Origin: an uncultured Roseburia sp. | GTDB taxonomy: Bacteria > Bacillota > Clostridia > Lachnospirales > Lachnospiraceae | DNA length: 36,669 bases | Assembly: GCA_934358955.1 (NCBI GenBank) | Contig: CAKRLC010000015.1 | Span: forward strand, 1-36,669 | Direction of reading: 5' to 3' | Shown here: positions 16,114-24,088 of the stretch, in pieces | Numbering within the stretch: the stretch's first letter is position 1 | Layout: each line of letters starts with the position of its first letter | Notes under the pieces: model-generated | Told to the model about the DNA's origin: nothing | The model's input: only the letters and a program-made list of their open reading frames with translations | Databases searched by the model: none | Position numbers and translations under genes: made by a program

Positions 16114-17349
16114 CTAAGGCAGATACATCTGAATGGATTTTATAAAATAATCTTTATAGACAGCAGCGGCAGCGTCTTCATTGCACAGGATGTCAACGGT
16201 TCCAAGCTCTTTGCCGTTAAGCCGGTATACAGCGCGCCCGACCGGATCTCCGGCAGCAAAAGGAGCTTCTGCAAATTCTGGGAGTTCCAGTTCTTTTGTG
16301 ATGCCAGACAAATCAGAGCCATCTGTAACAACATATTGAAAAGGGGATCGATAGCGAAGTGTTACTTCGTCGGAGATTCCTTTTTTTAATGGAAGGGGCG
16401 GAAGCTGATCCAGGTTTTCATCGGTATAGATCCGGCAATGTGCGAAGCCATAGTTTAGGAGCGCAGCCGCATCGGAAAAACGGACTTTATAATCAGGTGC
16501 TGCCATAATAACGGCGATCAGCTCCGTATCATCCTTTTTGGCGGTGGCAGAGACACAATATTTTGCAAGGCTCGTTGAGCCGGTTTTTAGACCGGTTGCA
16601 TAAGGGTACTGGCGGATCATCTTATTTGTATTTGTCAGGCCAAATTCTTCGGAGCCACGTCTTGTGACATGTGTGATCGTGTCCGTCCAGATTGTTGCGT
16701 ACTCATGGATCTTCGGATATTTTGTGATAAGCTCGCGGGACATCAGGGCAACATCATAGGCGCTGGTCTGGTGTCCTTCCGTATCAAGTCCGCAGCAATT
16801 CACAAAAGTAGTATCTGCCATGCCAAGCCCGACAGCACGTTCATTCATCTTTTCTACAAAAGCCTGTTCACTGCCACAGATAAATTCAGCCATAGCAACG
16901 GAAGCATCATTTGCGCTTGCTACACTGATACATTTGATCATCGTATCGACGGTCTGTGTTTCACCGGCTTCTAAAAAGACCTGGGAGCCACCCATACTGG
17001 CGGCATATTCAGAGACGGTCACGGTATCATCAAATGCGATCTGACTGGCTTCTAATGCATCAAAAATCAAGAGCAGTGTCATGATCTTTGTAATACTGGC
17101 AGGATGCAGGATCGCATGAGAATCCTTTTCGTATAAAATAGTTCCTGTGGAGGCCTCCATCAGGAGAGCGCTTGGAGCAGAGAGCTGCATGGAATCGGAA
17201 GATGTACCATCTGCTAGTTGTGTTTCAGGAGAAGATGCGCCAGATTCGGCACTCAGAAGGCCGCCAGATTCCATGCAGATGGCAGGTATGGGAGAAATAC
17301 CTTCGAAAAATAAAAACACAGTAAGAAGGACAGGGCAGAAATAATGCAT
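16114..17349 (-). CDS. D-alanyl-D-alanine carboxypeptidase (PBP5 family), first
   Basis: This 411-residue penicillin-binding protein removes the terminal D-Ala from peptidoglycan stem peptides outside the membrane. A signal sequence (HYFCPVLLTVFLFFEGISPIPA) is followed by a Ser-rich linker. Active-site motifs are Ser85-x-x-Lys88 (SITK), Ser145-Ala-Asn147 and Lys255-Thr-Gly257. A C-terminal beta-rich PBP5_C domain is present, and the end may form an amphipathic anchor (YKDYFIKSIQMYLP). The ATG at 17349 is chosen because GGAGG lies 8 nt upstream; the frame opens earlier at 17379 without a ribosome binding site. It is the only minus-strand gene in this half of the window. Confidence 0.93.
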   Translation of the reverse strand: MHYFCPVLLTVFLFFEGISPIPAICMESGGLLSAESGASSPETQLADGTSSDSMQLSAPSALLMEASTGTILYEKDSHAILHPASITKIMTLLLIFDALEASQIAFDDTVTVSEYAASMGGSQVFLEAGETQTVDTMIKCISVASANDASVAMAEFICGSEQAFVEKMNERAVGLGMADTTFVNCCGLDTEGHQTSAYDVALMSRELITKYPKIHEYATIWTDTITHVTRRGSEEFGLTNTNKMIRQYPYATGLKTGSTSLAKYCVSATAKKDDTELIAVIMAAPDYKVRFSDAAALLNYGFAHCRIYTDENLDQLPPLPLKKGISDEVTLRYRSPFQYVVTDGSDLSGITKELELPEFAEAPFAAGDPVGRAVYRLNGKELGTVDILCNEDAAAAVYKDYFIKSIQMYLP

Positions 17350-17388
17350 TTTAAATACCTCCGTAGGGATGTGGCACACTTATGTTCT

Positions 17389-17417
17389 AATTTATTTTAG
17401 TGGAAGAACCTGTACAA
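17389..17417 (-). promoter_or_regulatory. Candidate promoter of the minus-strand carboxypeptidase
   Basis: Read on the minus strand, TTGTAC (17417-17412), a 17-bp spacer and TAAATT (17394-17389) sit about 40 nt before the chosen start codon. The -10 matches consensus at four of six positions. In the same divergent gap, a plus-strand promoter for scpA is likely but not clear; TTGTCA at 17495-17500 is one possible -35. Confidence 0.4.
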
Positions 17418-17543
17418 TATGCTTGCTTTTTTTCTTTTTTCCATATAAAATTGATACATTGCAGTAAATGTTAAACGACTGCCTGATAAAATCATTGTCA
17501 CATAGCAAATGACATTGGATACAAATATAAGGGAGTACCCTGT

Positions 17544-18284
17544 ATGGAATTGACAGTAAAGCTGCAGGTGTTTGAAGGACCATTAGATCTGTTACTTCAC
17601 CTGCTTGAAAAGAATAAAGTAAATATTTATGACATCCCGATCGTTGAGATCACAAAGCAATATTTAGAGTACATTGCGCAGATGCAGCGTGATGATTTAA
17701 ACGTAATGAGTGAATTTCTTGTGATGGCAGCAACCCTGATCGATATCAAATCACGCATGCTCCTTCCAAAGCAGGAATCTGAGGAGGAAGAACCGGAAGA
17801 TCCAAGAGCAGAGCTCGTTCAGCAGTTATTGGAATATAAGATGTATAAGTACATGGCATATGAATTAAAGGACCGGCAATTAGAAGCCGAACAGCTTTTT
17901 TTTAAAAAGCCGACGATCCCGTCCGAGGTCGCAGAATACGAAGAGCCTGTGGACTTAGAAGAGCTTGTAGGAGACTTAAATCTTGCCAGACTGAATCAGA
18001 TTTTTAAAACGATCATGAAAAAACAAAATGACAAGATAGATCCTGTCCGGTCAAAATTTGGCAAAATAGAAAAAGAAGAGGTATCCCTTTCTGATAAAAT
18101 GATCTATGTGGAAGAGTATTGTAAAACACATAAAAGATTCAGTTTCCGGAATCTCTTAGAGGCGCAGCATGGAAAAATGCAGGTGATCGTCACCTTTCTT
18201 GCAATCCTTGAGATGATGAAAATGGGAAAAATGTTTATTTCCCAGGAAACAACCTTTGGGGACATCCTGATAGAATCAAAATAA
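17544..18284 (+). CDS. scpA: Segregation and condensation protein A
   Basis: This 246-residue ScpA is the kleisin subunit that bridges the two SMC heads in the SMC-ScpA-ScpB condensin. The N-terminal SMC neck-binding region shows the family hallmark FEGPLDLLLHLLEKNKVNIYDIPIVEIT, then LNVMSEFLVMAATLIDIKSRMLLP. The C-terminal winged helix (VTFLAILEMMKMGKM) binds the SMC cap. The central part is acidic and is expected to contact ScpB. The start at 17544 has AAGGGAG upstream. It lies 25 bp before scpB, forming an operon. Confidence 0.96.
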   Translation: MELTVKLQVFEGPLDLLLHLLEKNKVNIYDIPIVEITKQYLEYIAQMQRDDLNVMSEFLVMAATLIDIKSRMLLPKQESEEEEPEDPRAELVQQLLEYKMYKYMAYELKDRQLEAEQLFFKKPTIPSEVAEYEEPVDLEELVGDLNLARLNQIFKTIMKKQNDKIDPVRSKFGKIEKEEVSLSDKMIYVEEYCKTHKRFSFRNLLEAQHGKMQVIVTFLAILEMMKMGKMFISQETTFGDILIESK

Positions 18285-18309
18285 TAGCAGAGGCATAGCA
18301 GATATTAAT

Positions 18310-18879
18310 ATGGAAGAAAAAAATTATGAAGCCATCGTGGAAGCAATTCTTTTTACAATGGGAGAATCGGTGGAATTGGAAAAGATTGCTGATGCATTGG
18401 AGCTTAGCGAAGAAGAAACAAAAAGTATTATTGAAAATCTGATGCACGAATATGAAAAACCGAGCATCGGAATGAAAATTATCGAATTAGACGGCGCGTA
18501 TCAGATGTGCACCAAAAGTGAGATGTATGAATATCTGATCCGGATCGCAAAGCAGCCGAAGAAACATGTGTTGACGGATGTACTTCTGGAGACACTTTCG
18601 ATCATTGCCTATAAACAGCCAATCACAAAGGCTGAGATTGAGCGTATCAGAGGTGTATCCTGCGACCATGCAGTGAATAAGCTGGTGGAATACAATCTTG
18701 TACGGGAATTAGGAAGACTGGATGCACCGGGGCGGCCGCTTCTGTTTGGAACAACGGAAGGCTTTTTAAGGAGCTTTGGCGTACAGTCGATTGAAGAGCT
18801 TCCGGTGTTGAATCCGGTACAGATCGAAGAATTTAAACAGGAAGCAGAAGAAGAGATGCGCGTGAAGCTTGATATTTAA
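18310..18879 (+). CDS. scpB: Segregation and condensation protein B
   Basis: This 189-residue ScpB forms a dimer of tandem winged helices that binds the ScpA linker. Recognisable features are the N-terminal EAIVEAILFTMGESVELEKIADAL pattern and the LLETLSIIAYKQPITKAEIERIRGVSCDHAV block. RPLLFGTTEGFLRSFGVQSIEELP precedes the C-terminal end. No strong Shine-Dalgarno precedes the ATG, so coupling to scpA is plausible. A carboxypeptidase gene follows after 67 bp; scpAB next to a dac gene is also seen in Bacillus. Confidence 0.95.
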   Translation: MEEKNYEAIVEAILFTMGESVELEKIADALELSEEETKSIIENLMHEYEKPSIGMKIIELDGAYQMCTKSEMYEYLIRIAKQPKKHVLTDVLLETLSIIAYKQPITKAEIERIRGVSCDHAVNKLVEYNLVRELGRLDAPGRPLLFGTTEGFLRSFGVQSIEELPVLNPVQIEEFKQEAEEEMRVKLDI

Positions 18880-18946
18880 GGAGCAGTTTCATATCCCTGA
18901 TTTTTTTGCATATAAATGGATGGAATAAAAAATCTGGTGTGGCAGC

Positions 18947-20158
18947 TTGAACTTGAAAAAAAAGATATCAATTTTTCTGTGTATCTGTATGATCGTTGGA
19001 GGCATTGTATTACCGCAGACAGTTTGTGCGGAAGATGTAAAAGAAAGTGAACTCTATGCCAGGGCGGCTGTTTTGATGGATGGAGATTCCGGGAGAGTGC
19101 TGTACAGCAAAAATGGCTTAGAACCGCTTGCAAATGCGAGCACAACCAAAATCCTGACGTGCATTATCGCACTGGAAAATTGCGATTTGGAACAGACGGT
19201 TGAATTTTCTGCGAGGGCAGCGTCTGCACCTAAGGTTCATCTTGGGGCAGCGGCCGGGAAAAAATTCCGGATGAAAGATCTCATTTCTGCGATGATGCTA
19301 GAATCTTTTAATGACTGTGCCGTCGCAATTGCTGAGCAGATCGGAGGAAGTGTAGAGGCATTTTCCGGGCTGATGAATGACTATGCCCGACAGATCGGAT
19401 GTACGGACAGTTATTTTCTTACGCCAAACGGGCTGGATGCAGAAGACGGGAATGGTTATCATCATACGACTGCAAAGGATCTTGCACTGATTATGCGGTA
19501 CTGTATCCGCCAGTCCCCGAAAGCAGACCTCTTTTTAGGCATAACGGCAGAAGCGGAACATTCCTTTTCTGATTTAGATGGAACCATGACATATCATTGC
19601 TATAACCACAATGCTTTTTTGAATATGATGGACGGGGCACTGTCCGGCAAAACCGGCTTTACAGGAAAAGCCGGCTATTGTTATGTCGGCGCATTGGAAC
19701 AGAATGGGAAAACGCTGATCGTTGCCCTGCTTGCCTGCGGATGGCCAAACCATAAAACTTATAAATGGCAGGATACAAAAAAACTGATGGAATATGGGCT
19801 TGCTTCGTATCAGAAAGTAGAAGTGGAGGCTTTTGAACCGAAAATAAAAATCCCGGCATATCTGCCTGTCAAAAATGGATGCAGTGAACAGATCGGGGAA
19901 GAAAGTCATGCTGCTCTGGCACTTAAGAAAAAAGAAGGGGTTGCATCTGTTCTGAAAAAAGAGGAGGAAGCGATCACAATTGAATATCGGATTGCTGAGA
20001 TACTGACTGCTCCGGTTGAAAAAGAAAGTATCGTCGGGGAGGTCTGCCTGAAGCTTAAGGATCAGGTGCTGCAAACATACGAGGTTTTGACCACGGAAGA
20101 AATACCGGTCAGAACTTTTTACAGCTGTCTTTATCAAGTTTATGCGTTGATTTTGTAA
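18947..20158 (+). CDS. D-alanyl-D-alanine carboxypeptidase (PBP5 family), second
   Basis: This 403-residue exported DD-carboxypeptidase has a signal peptide (NLKKKISIFLCICMIVGGIVLPQTVCA). The active-site motifs are Ser65-x-x-Lys68 (STTK), Ser120-Phe-Asn122 and Lys235-Thr-Gly237. The C-terminal part is beta-rich and ends in a hydrophobic stretch (CLYQVYALIL). The only plausible starts are TTG codons (18947 or 18953); GGTGTGG just upstream is a weak Shine-Dalgarno. Position after scpAB matches dacB/dacF of spore formers, but no spmA or spmB follows. It is clearly diverged from the minus-strand paralogue at 16114-17349. Confidence 0.9.
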   Translation: MNLKKKISIFLCICMIVGGIVLPQTVCAEDVKESELYARAAVLMDGDSGRVLYSKNGLEPLANASTTKILTCIIALENCDLEQTVEFSARAASAPKVHLGAAAGKKFRMKDLISAMMLESFNDCAVAIAEQIGGSVEAFSGLMNDYARQIGCTDSYFLTPNGLDAEDGNGYHHTTAKDLALIMRYCIRQSPKADLFLGITAEAEHSFSDLDGTMTYHCYNHNAFLNMMDGALSGKTGFTGKAGYCYVGALEQNGKTLIVALLACGWPNHKTYKWQDTKKLMEYGLASYQKVEVEAFEPKIKIPAYLPVKNGCSEQIGEESHAALALKKKEGVASVLKKEEEAITIEYRIAEILTAPVEKESIVGEVCLKLKDQVLQTYEVLTTEEIPVRTFYSCLYQVYALIL

Positions 20159-20195
20159 AGAGAAAGAAAAAAGTGACAAAAAATTAACAATTCAC

Positions 20196-20224
20196 TTGAA
20201 ATATAGATTGAAAAGTAATACAAT
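20196..20224 (+). promoter_or_regulatory. Promoter of the sodium-pump decarboxylase operon
   Basis: The -35 element TTGAAA (20196-20201), a 17-bp spacer and TACAAT (20219-20224) form this promoter. The predicted start is near 20231, giving a 40-nt A/T-rich leader that ends in a strong GGAGGG. Confidence 0.8.
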
Positions 20225-20270
20225 TATCATAGCGAAATTTGTTAATTTTTTATAGATGGAGGGCTAAAGA

Positions 20271-21707
20271 ATGAGTAGTAGTAATGATAGCCTGGCAATG
20301 CAGCGTATTACCAGGTTAGTCGATGAGAACAGTTTTATGGAAATCGGTTCTCTTGTAACAGCAAGAAATACAGACTTTAATCTTGCAAACACAGACACAC
20401 CATCTGACGGTGTAGTAACAGGATATGGATTGATCGATGGCAATCTGGTATATATTTACAGCCAGGATGCTTCCGTATTAAATGGTACGATCGGTGAGAT
20501 GCATGCCAAAAAGATTGCCAATGTTTACAATATGGCAATGAAAATGGGCGCACCGGTGATCGGATTCATTGACTGTGCAGGTATGAGATTACAGGAATCT
20601 GTAGATGCTTTAGATGGCTTTGGACAGATTTATGCCAAAGAAATAGAAGCATCCGGTATTGTTCCTCAGATCAGTGCTGTATTTGGAAATTGTGGCGGTG
20701 GCCTTGCGGTTGTTCCAGCTTTATCTGATTTCGCTTTTATGGAAGAAACCAAAGCCAAAATGTTTATCAATTCCCCAAATGCTATTTCTGGCAACAGAAT
20801 TGAAAAATGCGATACATCTGCAGCAAAATTCCAGAGTGAAGAGACAGGCTGTGTTGATTTTGTCGGAACAGAAGATGAGATCCTTGCACAGATCCGCGAA
20901 TTAGTAGGACTGCTTCCTTTAAATAATGAAGGAGATGTTTATACAGAAGATTGCGAAGATGATTTGAATCGTGCATGTGAGAGCATGGATGTCATGAAAG
21001 GCGATGCAAGATACCTTTTGAGTGAGCTTTCTGATAACCATGTATTTTTTGAGACAAAGGCAGACTATGCAAAAGACATGGTTACGGGCTTTGTTAAATT
21101 AAACGGCATGACAGTCGGCGCAGTCGCAAACTGCACAGAAGTACACGATGAAGAAGGCAATGTGACAGAGAAGTTCGATGCTGCATTAACAGCAAAAGGC
21201 TGTGAAAAAGCGGCTGAATTTATCCGTTTCTGTGATGCATTCGAGATTCCTGTATTATCTATTACCAACGTAACAGGCTTCAAAGCATGTATGTGTGCAG
21301 AGAAGAAGCTCGCAAAAGCACTTGCACATATGACAAGCGCATTTGCATCTGCTACCTGCCCGAAGGTAAATCTGATCGCAGGAGATGCATTCGGAAGCGC
21401 TTACGTTACAATGAACTCCAAATCCATCGGAGCAGACCTTGTATATGCTTGGCCTGATACTAAGATTGGTATGATGGATGCTGAGCTTGCTGCTAAGATC
21501 ATGTATGCAGATGCTTCTGCAGATGTTCTGGAAGAAAAAGCAAAAGAATATGAAAAATTACAGTCAAATGTTATGACTGCTGCAAGAAGAGGATATGTTG
21601 ATCTGATCATTGAGCCTGCTGACACAAGAAAATATCTTGTTGCTGCATTTGAAATGCTTTATACAAAATGTGCAGGCACACCAGATAAGAAACATGGAAC
21701 AAAATAG
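20271..21707 (+). CDS. Divergent biotin-dependent acyl-CoA carboxyltransferase (MmdA/12S-like)
   Basis: This 478-residue protein has the two crotonase-fold carboxyltransferase domains of the methylmalonyl-CoA decarboxylase alpha / transcarboxylase 12S family. Classical members are somewhat longer. Family features are VLNGTIGEMHAKKIANVYNMAMK (about 69-91), VDALDGFG, the GNCGGG loop (139-144) and GSAYVTMNSKSIGADLVYAWP (375-395). Signature loops are altered: the usual DSGGARIQEG is DCAGMRLQES at 101-110, and the usual VPGFLPG region is VTGFKACMCAEK at 334-345, with two cysteines. The substrate is therefore uncertain; methylmalonyl-CoA, malonyl-CoA or another acyl-CoA are possible. It is the first gene of an A-D-C-B-type operon. 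Confidence 0.85.
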   Translation: MSSSNDSLAMQRITRLVDENSFMEIGSLVTARNTDFNLANTDTPSDGVVTGYGLIDGNLVYIYSQDASVLNGTIGEMHAKKIANVYNMAMKMGAPVIGFIDCAGMRLQESVDALDGFGQIYAKEIEASGIVPQISAVFGNCGGGLAVVPALSDFAFMEETKAKMFINSPNAISGNRIEKCDTSAAKFQSEETGCVDFVGTEDEILAQIRELVGLLPLNNEGDVYTEDCEDDLNRACESMDVMKGDARYLLSELSDNHVFFETKADYAKDMVTGFVKLNGMTVGAVANCTEVHDEEGNVTEKFDAALTAKGCEKAAEFIRFCDAFEIPVLSITNVTGFKACMCAEKKLAKALAHMTSAFASATCPKVNLIAGDAFGSAYVTMNSKSIGADLVYAWPDTKIGMMDAELAAKIMYADASADVLEEKAKEYEKLQSNVMTAARRGYVDLIIEPADTRKYLVAAFEMLYTKCAGTPDKKHGTK

Positions 21708-21719
21708 AAAGGTGAAGTT

Positions 21720-22463
21720 ATGAAGAAGAAAATATCTTTAATGCTTTGTCTTTGCTTTATGGTTCTGGCATTGACAGCATGTGGAGCGGATCCTACAACA
21801 GTTGACTATTATGGTAAGAGCTATTCCGAATTACAGGAAAATGCAGAGGGCTTAGTTTCATCCATCGTTACATTATCCGATGATGAACTGGCAAGTACAC
21901 TTGAATATTATGAACAGTATTCCAACCAGTACGCCGAAGCAGAGGCACTTGCACATCTTCTGTCAACCTGGCAGACTGCAACAGAAGGTGTTGGAGCTTA
22001 TCAGGGACTTGGAGAGTTCACAATTGATAAGACAAATGGCACCGTTACAGTTGACCAGCTGGTAGAATTCTCAGAACGTGATATTGATGTGACATTTGTA
22101 TATGAATATAACTATACAAATGAAGCACTTGAGATGACAGATGCGATTACAGACAAAGTTTACTCTCTTGGAGAGAAATTAGAAAAAGCTGCATTAAATA
22201 CACTTATGGGAATGGGAACTGTATTCTGCGTCCTTATCCTGATCAGTCTGATCATTTACTGCTTCCGCTTTATCCCTATGCTTTTAGGCGGCAAGAAGAA
22301 ATCTGAAAAAGAAGAAGCTCCTGTTCAGGCAGCAGTACCTGTTGTGGCAGAAGAAAACTTAACAGATGATCTCGAACTTGTAGCAGTTATCTCAGCAGCG
22401 ATCGCAGCCAGCGAAGGAACATCAACAGATTCATTTGTTGTGCGTTCTATCCACAGAAGATAA
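21720..22463 (+). CDS. OadG/MmdD-like membrane subunit with lipoprotein signal and extra domain
   Basis: This 247-residue protein has a lipoprotein signal peptide with lipobox LTAC (Cys21). An extracytoplasmic domain of about 140 residues follows, then one membrane segment (about 163-188, GTVFCVLILISLIIYCF), a basic stretch (GGKKKSEKEE) and a cytoplasmic tail ending AAIAASEGTSTDSFVVRSIHRR. The membrane segment plus tail is typical of the OadG/gamma or MmdD/delta subunits that assemble sodium-pump decarboxylases. Classical OadG is about 80-100 residues and lacks the outside domain. The domain's function is unknown. It sits 12 bp after the carboxyltransferase. Confidence 0.82.
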   Translation: MKKKISLMLCLCFMVLALTACGADPTTVDYYGKSYSELQENAEGLVSSIVTLSDDELASTLEYYEQYSNQYAEAEALAHLLSTWQTATEGVGAYQGLGEFTIDKTNGTVTVDQLVEFSERDIDVTFVYEYNYTNEALEMTDAITDKVYSLGEKLEKAALNTLMGMGTVFCVLILISLIIYCFRFIPMLLGGKKKSEKEEAPVQAAVPVVAEENLTDDLELVAVISAAIAASEGTSTDSFVVRSIHRR

Positions 22464-22528
22464 AAGCAGACATTTATGAAAAGAAACCAAAACAAAGATT
22501 TATTACCTTATAATCAGGAGGATTTATA

Positions 22529-22903
22529 ATGAAAAGCTATACAATTACTGTAAATGGAAATGTTTATGATGTTACTGTAGAAGAAAACGGAAGCGTAAGC
22601 GCACCAGCAGCAGCTCCAAGACGTGCCGCAGCTCCGGCAGCTGCACCAGCAGCAGCTCCAAAAGCAGCAGCACCGGCAGGCGCAGCAGGAAGCGTTAAGA
22701 TCGAAGCAGGCGCAGCAGGTAAAGTATTCAAGATCGAAGCTGCAGCAGGAACAGCTGTTAAGAGAGGTGACACAGTTCTCGTATTAGAGATCATGAAAAT
22801 GGAAACACCTGTTGTTGCACCACAGGACGGAACCGTTGCAAGCATCAATGTAAATGTTGGTGATATGGTAGAAGCAGGCGCATTACTTGCTACTTTAAAT
22901 TAA
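22529..22903 (+). CDS. Biotin carboxyl carrier subunit (MmdC/GcdC/1.3S-like)
   Basis: This 124-residue carrier carries CO2 on biotin between the soluble carboxyltransferases and the membrane pump. The N-terminal strand KSYTITVNGNVYDVTVEE anchors it to the complex. An Ala/Pro-rich flexible linker (about 25-55) follows, then a biotinyl domain with EIMKMETP; Lys90 is the biotinylation site. It is the only biotin domain encoded in this operon, since the OadA-type subunit lacks one. AGGAGG precedes the start by 8 nt. Confidence 0.93.
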   Translation: MKSYTITVNGNVYDVTVEENGSVSAPAAAPRRAAAPAAAPAAAPKAAAPAGAAGSVKIEAGAAGKVFKIEAAAGTAVKRGDTVLVLEIMKMETPVVAPQDGTVASINVNVGDMVEAGALLATLN

Positions 22904-22921
22904 TGATTTAGGAGGATAACT

Positions 22922-24070
22922 ATGAGTTATTTTATGGAGACAATGGACAATCTCCTTCATCAGACTGCCTTCTTCAATCTGTCGGTTGGTAACTTCATCA
23001 TGATCCTTGTAGCATGTGTGTTCCTTTATCTGGCAATTGCTAAAGGATTTGAACCATTACTTCTGGTTCCAATCGCATTTGGTATGTTACTTGTAAATAT
23101 CTATCCGGATATTTTTGCAACACCTGAGCAGATGAGCAATGGTGTCGGTGGTTTATTCCATTATTTTTATATCTTAGATGAATGGTCGATCCTGCCATCC
23201 CTGATCTTCCTTGGAGTAGGTGCGATGACAGACTTCGGTCCTCTGATTGCAAACCCGATCAGCTTCTTACTTGGAGCTGCAGCACAGTTTGGTATTTTCG
23301 GTGCATACTTCCTTGCAATCGTATTAGGCTTTAATGACAAAGCAGCTGCAGCTGTTTCCATTATCGGTGGAGCAGATGGTCCGACATCTATTTTCCTTGC
23401 AGGAAAATTAGGCCAGTCCGGATTAATGGGTCCGATCGCAGTAGCAGCATATTCCTATATGGCACTGGTTCCAATTATCCAGCCGCCAATTATGAAATTA
23501 TTTACAACGAAAAAAGAACGTGCGATCAAGATGGATAACTTACGTCCGGTATCAAAACTGGAAAAAATCTTATTCCCGATCGTTGTAACAATCGTTGTAT
23601 GTACTATTCTTCCAACAACAGCACCATTAGTAGGTATGCTGATGCTTGGTAACTTATTCCGTGAGAGTGGTGTGGTACGTCAGCTTTCTGAAACAGCATC
23701 CAACGCCCTGATGTACATCGTAGTTATCTTACTTGGTACTTCTGTAGGTGCTTCTACAAGTGCAGAGGCATTCTTAAACTGGACAACTATCAAGATCGTT
23801 ATCCTTGGTCTTGTGGCATTCATGTTTGGTACTGCAGCCGGTGTATTATTCGGTAAATTGTTATGCTGGGCTACAAAAGGCAAGATCAATCCTCTGATCG
23901 GTTCTGCTGGTGTATCTGCGGTTCCTATGGCTGCACGTGTATCACAGAAGGTTGGAGCAGAAGAAGATCCTACAAACTTTTTACTTATGCATGCAATGGG
24001 ACCAAACGTTGCCGGAGTTATCGGTACTGCCGTAGCAGCCGGAGTCTTTATGGCAATCTTTGGAATTTAA
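22922..24070 (+). CDS. Sodium-translocating decarboxylase beta subunit (OadB/MmdB/GcdB)
   Basis: This 382-residue polytopic membrane protein decarboxylates carboxybiotin and couples this to sodium export. About nine hydrophobic segments are visible. Family motifs are [13 protein letters not shown] (about 96-108), [12 protein letters not shown] with Asp152 (148-158, the aspartate region implicated in sodium binding), and [15 protein letters not shown]. It ends with [32 protein letters not shown], typical of the family. It lies 18 bp after the biotin carrier and 18 bp before the OadA-type gene. Confidence 0.96.
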   Translation: MSYFMETMDNLLHQTAFFNLSVGNFIMILVACVFLYLAIAKGFEPLLLVPIAFGMLLVNIYPDIFATPEQMSNGVGGLFHYFYILDEWSILPSLIFLGVGAMTDFGPLIANPISFLLGAAAQFGIFGAYFLAIVLGFNDKAAAAVSIIGGADGPTSIFLAGKLGQSGLMGPIAVAAYSYMALVPIIQPPIMKLFTTKKERAIKMDNLRPVSKLEKILFPIVVTIVVCTILPTTAPLVGMLMLGNLFRESGVVRQLSETASNALMYIVVILLGTSVGASTSAEAFLNWTTIKIVILGLVAFMFGTAAGVLFGKLLCWATKGKINPLIGSAGVSAVPMAARVSQKVGAEEDPTNFLLMHAMGPNVAGVIGTAVAAGVFMAIFGI

Positions 24071-24088
24071 ATGGAGGAATAGAAAATC

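Noticed and set aside
22564..22848. Ala/Pro-rich minus-strand frame opposite the biotin carrier
   Set aside because: It is the complement of the Ala/Pro linker and biotinyl domain codons. Plus-strand evidence is decisive.
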